64,000 nt of DNA from contig CAUYUJ010019904.1 of NCBI GenBank assembly GCA_963575745.1, positions 519,859 through 583,858 on the forward strand, read 5' to 3'. Below, piece by piece: positions 56,193-64,000 of this stretch. Under the pieces are notes generated by a model. That model did no database searches and had not been told where the DNA came from. It saw nothing but the letters and a program-made list of their open reading frames with translations. The position numbers and the translations under genes were made by a program. Numbering within the stretch: the stretch's first letter is position 1; the number at the start of each line of letters is the position of its first letter. The stretch comes from Prorocentrum cordatum (lineage: Eukaryota; Sar; Dinophyceae; Prorocentrales; Prorocentraceae).

Positions 56193-57907
56193 TTAACCTG
56201 AGCCCTGGGAACCTCCATCGGACTTCGAGGGCTGACCGTCGGCGTCGCTGAACCCGCGGTCCAGGCTGAGGCCCGACTCGGACGACGCGCTGCCGAAGAG
56301 CTCCTTCTCAAAGTCAGCGGCCGCGCGCCCGCGCGCCACTCGGCCGCGGCGCCCTCGCCCTCGGCCCGCGCCAGGCCGGCCTGCGCCGCCGCGCCCTCGA
56401 GCTCCGCGAGCTCGCCCGCGCCCAGCTCCGCCAGCAGCAGCGGCGCGCTTCCGCTGTGGTAAAGACTGGCCCAGGAGGTCGATCGGCTCGAACGGCATAG
56501 CTCGCACTCGCTGGTGGCGAGGCTGGAATGGTCGAAGTAACCGCTTTGGAAAGCAAGCGAGCTGATACCACGTCAACGTCAGGGTCCTGGCATTGCGCCA
56601 ATCGACGAAGCAATCAAGACACTCCCATTGAGTCTTGACTACAAGCTGGTCGGTGAATGGGCTGACGCACGCCGTCAAGCCCAAGGTATCTGCCTCGTCT
56701 CGCTCAGGCTCCCTGTTCATGACCACGAAGGTTGGCCTGATCGGCTTCTCGTAGAATAAAGCCACGTGCACCCAGACGTCTTCGACGGTATCTGGAAGAG
56801 GCTCGACAGGAGGATCAGCGGGATCAACGCACGCAGGATGCGTGGTCTGAATTCTTGCAACCAGGTGCCCATCTTTCAAGAGAGGCCGAAACGTGGCATT
56901 CATGCGTGAGCACACCCGAATTAATTCAAATAGCTTCTTGATAATCTCTGCCTCAGCCAGCCCCTCGCCCATGCAGATGCATCGCTGCGCTTCGTGGCAG
57001 CGTCTGCGGTTGGTGGGGGCCTTCCCGAGGCGTGGGGCGTCTTCAACACGAACGTAGTAGTGAAGCTGTTGCCATCTCTCCTCATTCGCCTTCGCCGTAG
57101 TCCTGGCCAAGTGCATCAGGGCAGCATCTCTCACAGCGTCTGCAGAACGATTCCAAGTCATAACGAGCATTGGCGATGGCTCTGCTGTAAGCTCACTGCT
57201 CGACACTGCGAGCTCCGAGGCCGCCGCTGCCCCGCCGATAATCGCCCAAGACCCCGCAGCTCCATCAACGACTCGGCGAGAATTCTCCCGCAGCTCTGCC
57301 ACCCTGTCTCGCTCGGCGCGCTCCTCCTGGGCGACCTGCTCGCGCTCGCGGCTGAGGATCAGCTTCGACTCCGCCAGGACGCGGCCGAGCGGCGTCGGCG
57401 TCTCCACGGCGTCGGCGAGTGCGAGCGCGGGCCCAGCTGCCCGAACATCGCCACCAGGGCGCAGCTGCGCGTCGCCGTCCATGAGCGGGCGAGGCGCGGG
57501 GGGCCGAGGGGCGCCTCTGCCGCGCCCAGCTGGCCTGGCCGCTCGGGGAGGGCGGGCGTTCTCGGGGAAACTGCGGTGCCCTGCTGCCCTCTGCTGCGCC
57601 GCGAGCTCCCCCCAGCTCCTCGTAGAACCCTCTCCTCGGCCGTGAGGTTCCGATAGGCCTGGCTGACCTCGGCGGCGGCATCCCCCGTCATGAAGCGGCC
57701 CTTCGCCTGGACGTGGACGAAGGCCTTCCAGGTCCAAGAATATCTCCGCGGGGGCTGGGGCGCATCGACTCGGCCCTGCGCCGCGGCTGCGGCGCAACGA
57801 GGCCGCTTCTGCGGCGCCAAGTTCTTCCCGACATCTCTGCGGTCCGAACAGCACCTGCGAGAACAAAACCATGCCAACAACTCTTCCATGTGCTTCTCGT
57901 GAGTCAT
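56193..57907 (-). CDS. HMG-box-like protein with two frameshifts, second cassette gene
   Basis: The long frame ends at 56193 (559 codons from 57872). Its first ~80 codons are probably not the real reading. In the neighbouring frame 57770-57640 encodes RYSWTWKAFVHVQAKGRF and GDAAAEVSQAYRNLTAEER, an HMG-box-like helix pair, and then a third frame gives FYEELG before the long frame resumes at ELAAQQRAAG. The switches fall at two G runs (minus strand; 57628-57630 and 57608-57613), so single-base length errors or mutations explain them. After the HMG-like part come a Pro/Arg linker, a helix (QVAQEERAERDRVAELRENS), a domain with LHYYVRVEDAPRLGKAP and Cys pairs, and a basic GRG-rich tail. The ATG at 57907 overlaps the upstream stop as ATGA, but the true start is unsure. 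Confidence 0.65.
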
Positions 57908-60213
57908 GAACCTGAACTCATTCCGCCTCTCATTCGTCGAGTGCTCTCTCTCTCCGTCGACCCCGTGTCTGTCTCCATCACCGAAACCAACGCCATGAGC
58001 TCGGCCCTCGCGCAGGGCCCGCCCACGGCAGCACCGTAGTAGTCGAGGAAACCTGCAGCGTAGCCATCCAGGCAACAAGTTGATTGCCCAGAACATTTCA
58101 GGTCGTCGAGCGCTGCATCACTGTGAAGTGTCGCGAAAGTCTTGTAAGGCCACCACCTGTGGGGGACAGCGACCAGCTCGCACGCAGAAGCACCCATCCG
58201 TGCCAAGAGGATGTACAACTTCATGCCTTGTGCCTCAGTGGTGTCGGAAAGGGTTCGCCACCGACCTTCGTCGCATAACAGGTCGGCGACTTCAGCGTTG
58301 AAAGCAGTCTCAGGCTCACCGCGATGAGCCTCCCACAACTGATAGGTCCTCGCACCCTCATGGAGATATCTCGTTTGTTGCTTGCGCTCCCAAGATACAC
58401 CAGACAACGCCAACTGTCGCAATATCATTGTTTCACAGGGCCCGTACTGGATGCGAGCAATGAGAAGGTCATCTTCAAACGAGCCGCTCAGTATCCAACT
58501 CTGCACGTCCTTGGCCCTGGACTGGGCGCCCTGGCGCCACACGGAGACGTCGCCGCCCAACTCGCCAACGTCGCCGTCGTTGGCGCCCTCCCGCGCGGCA
58601 TCGCCAGCTGGCGCTGCAGTAGGCTGGCCGCCAGCTGCAGCGGGACACGCCGCAACGCGCGCGGCGCCCGACGCGCTGGCACTTACCCGCGGCGGCACGA
58701 CTCTCATCCACGCTTGTGCTGCAAGGCCGTGCACATGAGCAACCAACCCAATTCCATTGATGCAGTCAGACGTGCCTGTCCAGTTGCTCCGCTGCAATAC
58801 ACTGATGCCTGGTCCAGACAGCGCACGCACACCCTCATTGCAGAACAGCCCGAGCGTCTCACGGTAAGAAGCACAGCAGCCATGACAATAGTGTTCCACC
58901 CGCCCTCGTTTGCGAATGTCCCCGTTGAATAGTTTTTCCATCAAATACTTCCGTTGCTTGCAAGTTGGCGTTGAACCTGGGATAAACAAATCGAGCACAG
59001 CACGTCTATGCGATGATGCTTCCATTGGGCACATACCACTCTTGATGACAACCAAATGTTCTCGCAACAACCGTCGCAGCTCTCTCCGAAAATCGCTCCT
59101 CGCACCTCCCTGCAACGTCAGTGCGAACCTTATCATGTGAGTATCCAGCGGCTTCAAAGTTGTCATCGCCATAGTCTGCACTGTGGCTTTCTTGTGGGCG
59201 TCGCACAACAATCCAATTGCAGTCCTGTCGGGTCGGTCACGCAGCATCGCCCTCTCAGCCCTGAGGTTCCCAGAAAATCCGTCACAGACAAACGCGTTGA
59301 TATTTCTTGGAAATTCGGTGTCAATGAAACTCTCGCACGGTAGTTCTGCGTGCTGGAGGGCTGACCTGATGCATTCTGCCTTGGTACTGTTGATGCACCT
59401 GAGAAGCGACGGCTGAAGCATTTTCATAATCATGATTCGGTCGCCATCATCGCAGACCTGCCTGAACGCCATCACGAAACATGCTTCTGTTACAAATAGT
59501 TCGTGGGCGCCTTCGTGCTGGTACAAGTGTTCATCCTCGCCGCCGTCATTCATATATGTCGTGACCCGTACGTGGTTGCACCTCGTCCCATCGTATTTGC
59601 GATACCGTATGGCGCACACTGGCTGGACGAGCTTGTCACTACTTCTGCGCTTGCACTGGTGAACTGCCTTCTGTATGAATATGTTCATGGCGTGGCGTAC
59701 GCTGTCGTAGGCAGCGCACGCGAGTGAAGTCATCATGCCAATCACCTTCTGCCGTGTTGCTCCGATGTCGTGTGCAAGGCCAGTGGTGCTCGACAACCGA
59801 GTTGCATGCTCAGTCGTGGGATACAACATGTGTTTGCATAAATTACCATATGGGTCTCTCTGGCGAGAGCTGCTTGACACTGCAGAAGCCCCGTGTGATA
59901 CAACTATCTGGCGCGCACCGCCAGGACTCCGATGTTGGATATGGTTGGTATGTGTCCTAGCAGGTGGCACTGGGGCGTCTGTAATGAACTCAATCGCGCC
60001 ATATTCATTGTTCGACTGAGCCTGTCTAGCAAAGAGGCCTTCCTGGCCGACCACGTCGGCCCTCGGCGGTAACCACGATTCTTCAGATATATCAGCAGGC
60101 TCAGCGGCATCATCGCGTGGAGATGGCTGCTGTCGAACGGCGATTGAGAGCCAGTCCTCCTGATCATTGTTGTGTCCATCCACTGTCTGCAACCAATCCT
60201 CATCCGATGACAT
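57904..60213 (-). CDS. 769-aa protein with hAT-like D...CxxH signature, first cassette gene
   Basis: Intact frame of 769 codons. Residues 1-100 are acidic and disordered. 140-260 is helical with several Cys. Residues 305-340 read INAFVCDGFSGNLRAER then GLLCDAHKKAT, i.e. D311...N316...C337-x2-H340. In hAT transposases and similar RNase H-fold proteins an Asp in a D-x-x-x-N context followed by C-x2-H marks the core, so a nuclease or transposase relative is possible. 430-500 contains GDIRKRGRVEHYCHGCCASY and NWTGTSDCINGIGLVAHVHG. 505-560 is an Ala/Gly/Pro low-complexity linker. The C-terminal part is globular. I recall many related dinoflagellate proteins of unknown role. The third catalytic acidic residue is not assignable by eye. 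Confidence 0.75.
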   Translation of the reverse strand: MSSDEDWLQTVDGHNNDQEDWLSIAVRQQPSPRDDAAEPADISEESWLPPRADVVGQEGLFARQAQSNNEYGAIEFITDAPVPPARTHTNHIQHRSPGGARQIVVSHGASAVSSSSRQRDPYGNLCKHMLYPTTEHATRLSSTTGLAHDIGATRQKVIGMMTSLACAAYDSVRHAMNIFIQKAVHQCKRRSSDKLVQPVCAIRYRKYDGTRCNHVRVTTYMNDGGEDEHLYQHEGAHELFVTEACFVMAFRQVCDDGDRIMIMKMLQPSLLRCINSTKAECIRSALQHAELPCESFIDTEFPRNINAFVCDGFSGNLRAERAMLRDRPDRTAIGLLCDAHKKATVQTMAMTTLKPLDTHMIRFALTLQGGARSDFRRELRRLLREHLVVIKSGMCPMEASSHRRAVLDLFIPGSTPTCKQRKYLMEKLFNGDIRKRGRVEHYCHGCCASYRETLGLFCNEGVRALSGPGISVLQRSNWTGTSDCINGIGLVAHVHGLAAQAWMRVVPPRVSASASGAARVAACPAAAGGQPTAAPAGDAAREGANDGDVGELGGDVSVWRQGAQSRAKDVQSWILSGSFEDDLLIARIQYGPCETMILRQLALSGVSWERKQQTRYLHEGARTYQLWEAHRGEPETAFNAEVADLLCDEGRWRTLSDTTEAQGMKLYILLARMGASACELVAVPHRWWPYKTFATLHSDAALDDLKCSGQSTCCLDGYAAGFLDYYGAAVGGPCARAELMALVSVMETDTGSTERESTRRMRGGMSSGS

Positions 60214-60394
60214 CTGGGCGTCGGAACCAATTCATTATCAACTGTCTCTCACAGGGCGGAGGCTGTCCAAAACAAGACTGCAAGCAAAATGCTGCGGACG
60301 CAACGGGGACCTGAAGCAAGCCTCGCTTTGGGGTTGGACCTCCCGCTTGAGACATCCTCACATGTTTCGTTGAGTAGTTGTTGCTCTACTAGGT
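60214..60394. promoter_or_regulatory. 5' flank of cassette with shared 19-bp motif
   Basis: Contains 60345-60363, one mismatch from 25175-25193, in the same orientation relative to the downstream genes. An AG (CCGACGCCCAG) lies immediately before the ATG of the 769-aa ORF and could be its acceptor. No other signal recognised. Confidence 0.3.
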
Positions 60395-60605
60395 TCGCCA
60401 CCCCTTGTGGTTGTTCTACTCTACTCGCCCAGTGGCAGTTGTACTCTACCCTGCTCGCCCAGTAGACGCCCTGCTCTAATATGCTCGCCCAGTGGCTGCT
60501 GTACTCTGCTCGTCGCGTGGCTGCGCGCCCGCGCTCCTACTCTACTCGTCACGTGGCTGGTATACTCTGCTCTAGTCGCCCTGTACTCTACGCTCGTACT
60601 GTGAA
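60395..60605. repeat. irregular CTACTCGCCCAGTGGCTG repeats
   Basis: Variants of GTACTCTACTCGCCCAGTGG recur about seven times at 25-45 bp spacing, the later ones as CTGCTCGTCGCGTGGCTG and CTACTCGTCACGTGGCTGG. Confidence 0.75.
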
Positions 60606-61510
60606 TGTTATAATGTGTTAGTCTTGCGGCGATTGCAGGCCCAGCAAACACGACCCCCCACTGACGCGAAAGACGGCACACCAGGAAACACGGGGGGGGG
60701 GCTGCGGGGGGGGGGCGATAGGGGCGCCAAGGGCGCCTGAATGATTAAGGACAACCAGAAGCGCCATGGCCCATGGCCCGACCAAGAGCTGCTGATTGTC
60801 TGGCAACTTGGGCCAAGCTGCCAGACACTCAGCAGCTCTACCTTCCAGTCCGCGAGCGGCCACTAGACAAATGCCAGAGCGTGAGGGGAGAGGGCGGGGG
60901 CAGGAGGGATGAGGAGGGGGAGGAGGCACAAGGAGGAGGGAAGAGGAAAAGGAGCAGTTAGGGAGGAGGGGGGACGGAGGAGACGGGAAAAAGGGAAGGG
61001 GGGAGGGGGGAGGGCCACCCTCCCCCTCCTTCCACCTTGCTCCTCCCCCTCCTGCCCCTCCTGCCCCTGCTGCTCCTCCTCCCCCTCCCCCTCCTTGCAA
61101 ACGGGTCGGAATGGGAATGGAAGGGCAGGAGGACAAGGTCCTCCTCCTTCCTTGGAAGAAGGCCTGCAACCACCAAACAAACGTAGCGTCACGATGGACG
61201 CGAGGCATCTCGCCTGCGCAGCGCAGTGCGGCACCGAACCACAGCACGGCACGACGACATTGCACGGCGCTTCCTTAAACGGGATCGTGAAATGACCCCG
61301 CTTGGGCCATACCGCACGGCACAGCGCGCACAACGGGCGCGAGCACGTCCATGGCCTACCGCTCAGAAGGCCCAACGGGCCATGAGGCAATGACCTTGCA
61401 CGACGCGACAGACGCGCCCGACCATGCCAAACACATCATTCGGGCGAAGGAGAGTTTCTGATCAAAACCCCATCAGCGCCCGACAAGGCCCATATCCCTG
61501 AAAGTTCGTC
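60606..61510. other. no gene; GGA-rich tract facing CCT-rich tract
   Basis: G-run 60690-60715. GGA-rich 60880-61012 is followed at once by CCT-rich 61013-61095, a low-complexity inverted repeat. ORFs on both strands are artefacts. Confidence 0.5.
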
Positions 61511-61514
61511 TTAA

Positions 61515-61760
61515 GCGGAGTGCTTCATCGAAGAACTTCGTGGACTGCTTCATCGCGGAGTGTTTCACCGTCGCGGACGGCTTCATCGTGGAGTTCTTAA
61601 TCGGGGAGTACATCATCGGGGAATGTTCCAGAGCGGGGGTGTTTCATCAGATGCGCTTCATCGCGGCGCGTTTCACCGCGGCGCGCGCCCCGGCGGCGCG
61701 CTCGCGGAGGCGCGCCACGAGAGGCGTGGTCCACGGAGGCGTGCTCTCTCAAGTTTTTCC
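61515..61760 (+). repeat. 15-bp repeats reading as pentapeptides, second locus
   Basis: Units like TTCATCGCGGAGTGC and GCGCGTTTCACCGCG recur every 15 bp. In one frame they give FIAEC, FTVAD, FIVEF, LIGEY, IIGEC and later RFIAA, RFTAA. In another, VLNRG, VHHRG, GALHRGAFHRGA. Both frames are therefore pentapeptide-periodic, as in 43780-44100. An ORF of 79 codons starts at 61540 but no intact longer gene is visible. Confidence 0.6.
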
Positions 61761-61869
61761 CTACCTAGGCTCTGCCTAGAAGGGTTCTTACTCTCTTAGC
61801 TTAAAGGGGCCGGGCAGTGCACAGCGCCCCGGGCGGTTACCCCAGTCCCCGCCCCGCGGTTCCCCCAGT

Positions 61870-62757
61870 CGCGCCCCCTGGGTTCACCCAGCTTAGCTTA
61901 GCTAAGCTTAGCTTAGCCCAGCTTATCTCATCTTAGCTTAGCTTAGCTTAGCTAAGTTTAGCTTGGCTTCGCTTAGCTTCGCTTAGCTTAGCTTATATAA
62001 GATTAGCTTAGCTTAGCTTAGCTTTAGCTTAGCTTAGCTTAGCTGTGCTTAGTTTATCTCATCTTAACGTAGCTTAGCTTAGCTTTGCCTAGCCTAGTTT
62101 AGCTTAGTTTTAGCTTAGTTTCAGCTTAGCTTTAGCGTTTGCTTTAGTTTTAGCTTTAGTCTAGCGTTAGCTTCAGCTTAGTTTTAGCTTAGCTTTAGCT
62201 TAGCGTTATCTTAGATTTGGCTTAGCGTTAGTTCATAGTTAGCTTGGCTTTAGTTTAGCTGTAGCTTAGTTTAAGCTCAGTTTTAGCTTTAGCTTTAGAT
62301 GTAGATTTAGCTTTAGCTTAACTTTAGCATAGCTTTAGCTTAGCTTTAGCTTAGCTTTAGCTTAGTTGTAGCTTAGCTTTAGCTTAGCTTTAGCCTAGCT
62401 TTAGCTTAGCTTTAGCTTAGCTTCAGCCTAACTTTAGCTCAGCTTTAGATTAGCTTTAGTTTAGCTTTAGTTTAGCTGTAGCTTAGCTTTAGCTTAGCGT
62501 TAGCTTAGCTTTAGTTCAGCTTTAGCTTAGTTTTAGCTTAGCTGTACCTCAGCTGTAGCTTAGCTTTAGCTTAGCGTCAGCCTAGCTTTAGCTCAGCTTT
62601 AGCTTAGCTCCAGCTTAGCTCCAGCTTAGCTTTAGCTTAGCTGTAGCTTAGCTTTAGCTTAGCTTTAGCTTAGCTTTAGCTTAGCTTTAGCTTAGCTTTG
62701 GTTTAGTTTTAGCTTAGATTTAGCTTAGCTTTAGCTTAGCTTTAGCTTAGCTTTACT
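61870..62757. repeat. TTAGC / CTTTAGCTTAG satellite
   Basis: The left 180 bp are pentamers (TTAGC). From about 62110 the array is dominated by the 11-bp unit CTTTAGCTTAG with variants (CTGTAGCTTAG, CTTTAGTTTAG, CGTTAGCTTAG). Homogeneity is highest at 62640-62700. AT-rich relative to surroundings and stop-rich, hence no ORFs. Confidence 0.97.
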
Positions 62758-64000
62758 GCTACTGCTAATGCTGCGTTCCTAGGGGCTCCAACTCCTAGGT
62801 AGGGTCGCACTGGGATAATTTGTTCTGGGCGCTTATGCTCGGCGGCACATCGTCTCTGCAGTCGCCACAGTCGGCCAAGCCAGCGGCGGGGCGCGCCGAA
62901 ACTCACTGCCCCACGGAAGCGCGGGAAGACCGGAAGGGCGGAACAGACAGACGCCGCTCAGGACATGCAGTATCGCGGGCGCGCCAGAACCGCGCCGCCA
63001 AATGGAGCCTGGCCGCGAACGGAAAGCCGTGGAAAAATACCGAAAACCTTCGAACTGGCGAGGGTCCTGGAACGGGACCGGGGGCACTTGCAGCGACAAG
63101 GCCTGCCAGGGAAACCCCGAACATGAAGGCCGGCCGCAGAGAGGGAAGAGCTGACCCAGGCGCCGCCGCGGGCAAGCACCAGTGGAGCTTGAAGGAGAGG
63201 TCGCACCACAAGAGCGGCTTAAAGCCAGCGATACTGGGCGAAAACAAACGGATCGAAATGCTGGGACGAACGAGCGCACGGGCCCATTAGACTAGGAATA
63301 CGTCGACAATCGCGAGTCAGAAGTTGGCACCTGGGGCCCAAACCGCGCCCAACAATGACACCAGATATTTGAAGCGCTTGAAGCGCGGAGGAGGCCACGG
63401 CGCGGCGGACGGAGCCTGCGAGGCCAGCACCACGGCGGCGCTGGCGGGGGGAGGGAGAAGGGAGAGGCGGGAAAGCAAGGGCAAGCAGGAAGAGAGCGAG
63501 GACAAGGAGGGAATTCAGGGAACGAAAAGCCCAATCAGCGCGGGAGACAACCAATGTAACCAGGCAACCGCGGGGGCAAAAATCAAATCACTGCGGGAAA
63601 AAGAAGCGAGTGCGAGGCTCAAGCGCGGCCAGGTCGGGTGGCTGGCAATCGCAACAGGCAATGTGAGAGCCGCCAGGGATCGCGGGGAAGCCGGCACGCA
63701 CCTGCCAGTACTCGTAGCGGCACCGCGCGTTGCGGTCCCAATACAGCCGGGGCTCGAAGTCACGGGAGCCTGTCGCTGCGCCCTTCCCTGGGCCTTTGCC
63801 AGCACCAGTGCCCCTCTGTTTGGCCCTGTCTTCCGCTGGCCTCCGCGCGGCATCCCAACCCGCCCGGACGTTGAAGCTATCCGCCCGCAGGGTCGCGTGA
63901 TCCCGCGCCGCGGCCAAGTCCTGCGAAACGCCTGTCCGCGTCGTCCGAGGACCTCTGGAAGGGGGTTGTAGGGGGGGGTCGGCCGCGGCGCGGTCATCCT
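62758..64000. other. no gene firmly recognised
   Basis: Plus-strand ORFs at 62820-63290 and 63324-63971 are Arg/Ala/Gly/Lys-rich without domains. On the minus strand at 63780-63600 one frame reads RLYWDRNARCRYEYWQVRAG, which looks like a genuine protein segment and could be an exon of a gene entering from beyond 64000, but I cannot define its limits. Confidence 0.3.

Noticed and set aside
57904-57907. ATGA stop-start overlap as evidence of bacterial-type translational coupling
   Set aside because: The surrounding features are eukaryotic, and the real start of the HMG-like gene is uncertain, so the overlap may be accidental.

Overview
The window looks like nuclear DNA of a dinoflagellate, possibly a GC-rich genus such as Prorocentrum. 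This is inferred, not proven. The reasons are long GC-rich stretches without genes, an extreme load of micro- and minisatellites, every supported long protein-coding region on the same (minus) strand, short 5' leaders directly preceded by pyrimidine-AG acceptors suited to spliced-leader trans-splicing, copies of a spliced-leader-like 3' end (TTTTGGCTCAAG-type), and decayed retroelements of types I recall from dinoflagellate gene sets. I saw no rRNA, tRNA, CRISPR array or bacterial-style operon. The very long ORFs that run through repeats on both strands are low-complexity artefacts.

Layout: 1-9.5 kb is non-genic, with degenerate minisatellites, a 1.1-kb CAT/CTC/CAG triplet array (2.84-3.93 kb), two copies of a dispersed repeat (4.56 and 8.78 kb) and a CCT array. 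9.7-11.2 kb (+) holds broken 3' fragments of a LINE-like ORF2. 12-13.5 kb holds short tandem repeats. 14.27-15.15 kb (-) is a decayed tyrosine-recombinase-like pseudogene. 17.8-24.9 kb (-) is the first real gene block: a 380-aa protein, a small coding-like fragment, and a long gene of a dinoflagellate-type family split by a clean 273-nt GT-AG intron and by two apparent frameshifts. 26.3-29.45 kb (-) is a decayed RT-bearing retroelement whose parts resemble the polyprotein that normally also carries the recombinase seen at 14-15 kb (DIRS-like layout). 29.9-44.4 kb is satellite country: 8-bp, 11/12-bp, 73-bp and 77-bp arrays, an AT-rich island of nested inverted repeats, a perfect 20-bp hairpin, a decayed LINE RT (40.4-41.6 kb, -) and 15-bp repeats that read as pentapeptides.

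45.0-48.5 kb (-) is an intact 1177-aa gene with an N-terminal Cys4 cluster. 49-55 kb is degenerate repeats. 55.3-60.2 kb (-) is a compact cassette of three tandem ORFs: a 769-aa protein with a hAT-like D...CxxH signature, an HMG-box-like protein, and a 253-aa Cys/His protein. I regard it as the best candidate for an undescribed system, possibly a multi-gene mobile element. 61.5-62.8 kb holds a second pentapeptide-type repeat and a 0.9-kb TTAGC/CTTTAGCTTAG satellite. The last kilobase has no gene I can support.

All family statements rest on memory of protein patterns. No search was run.
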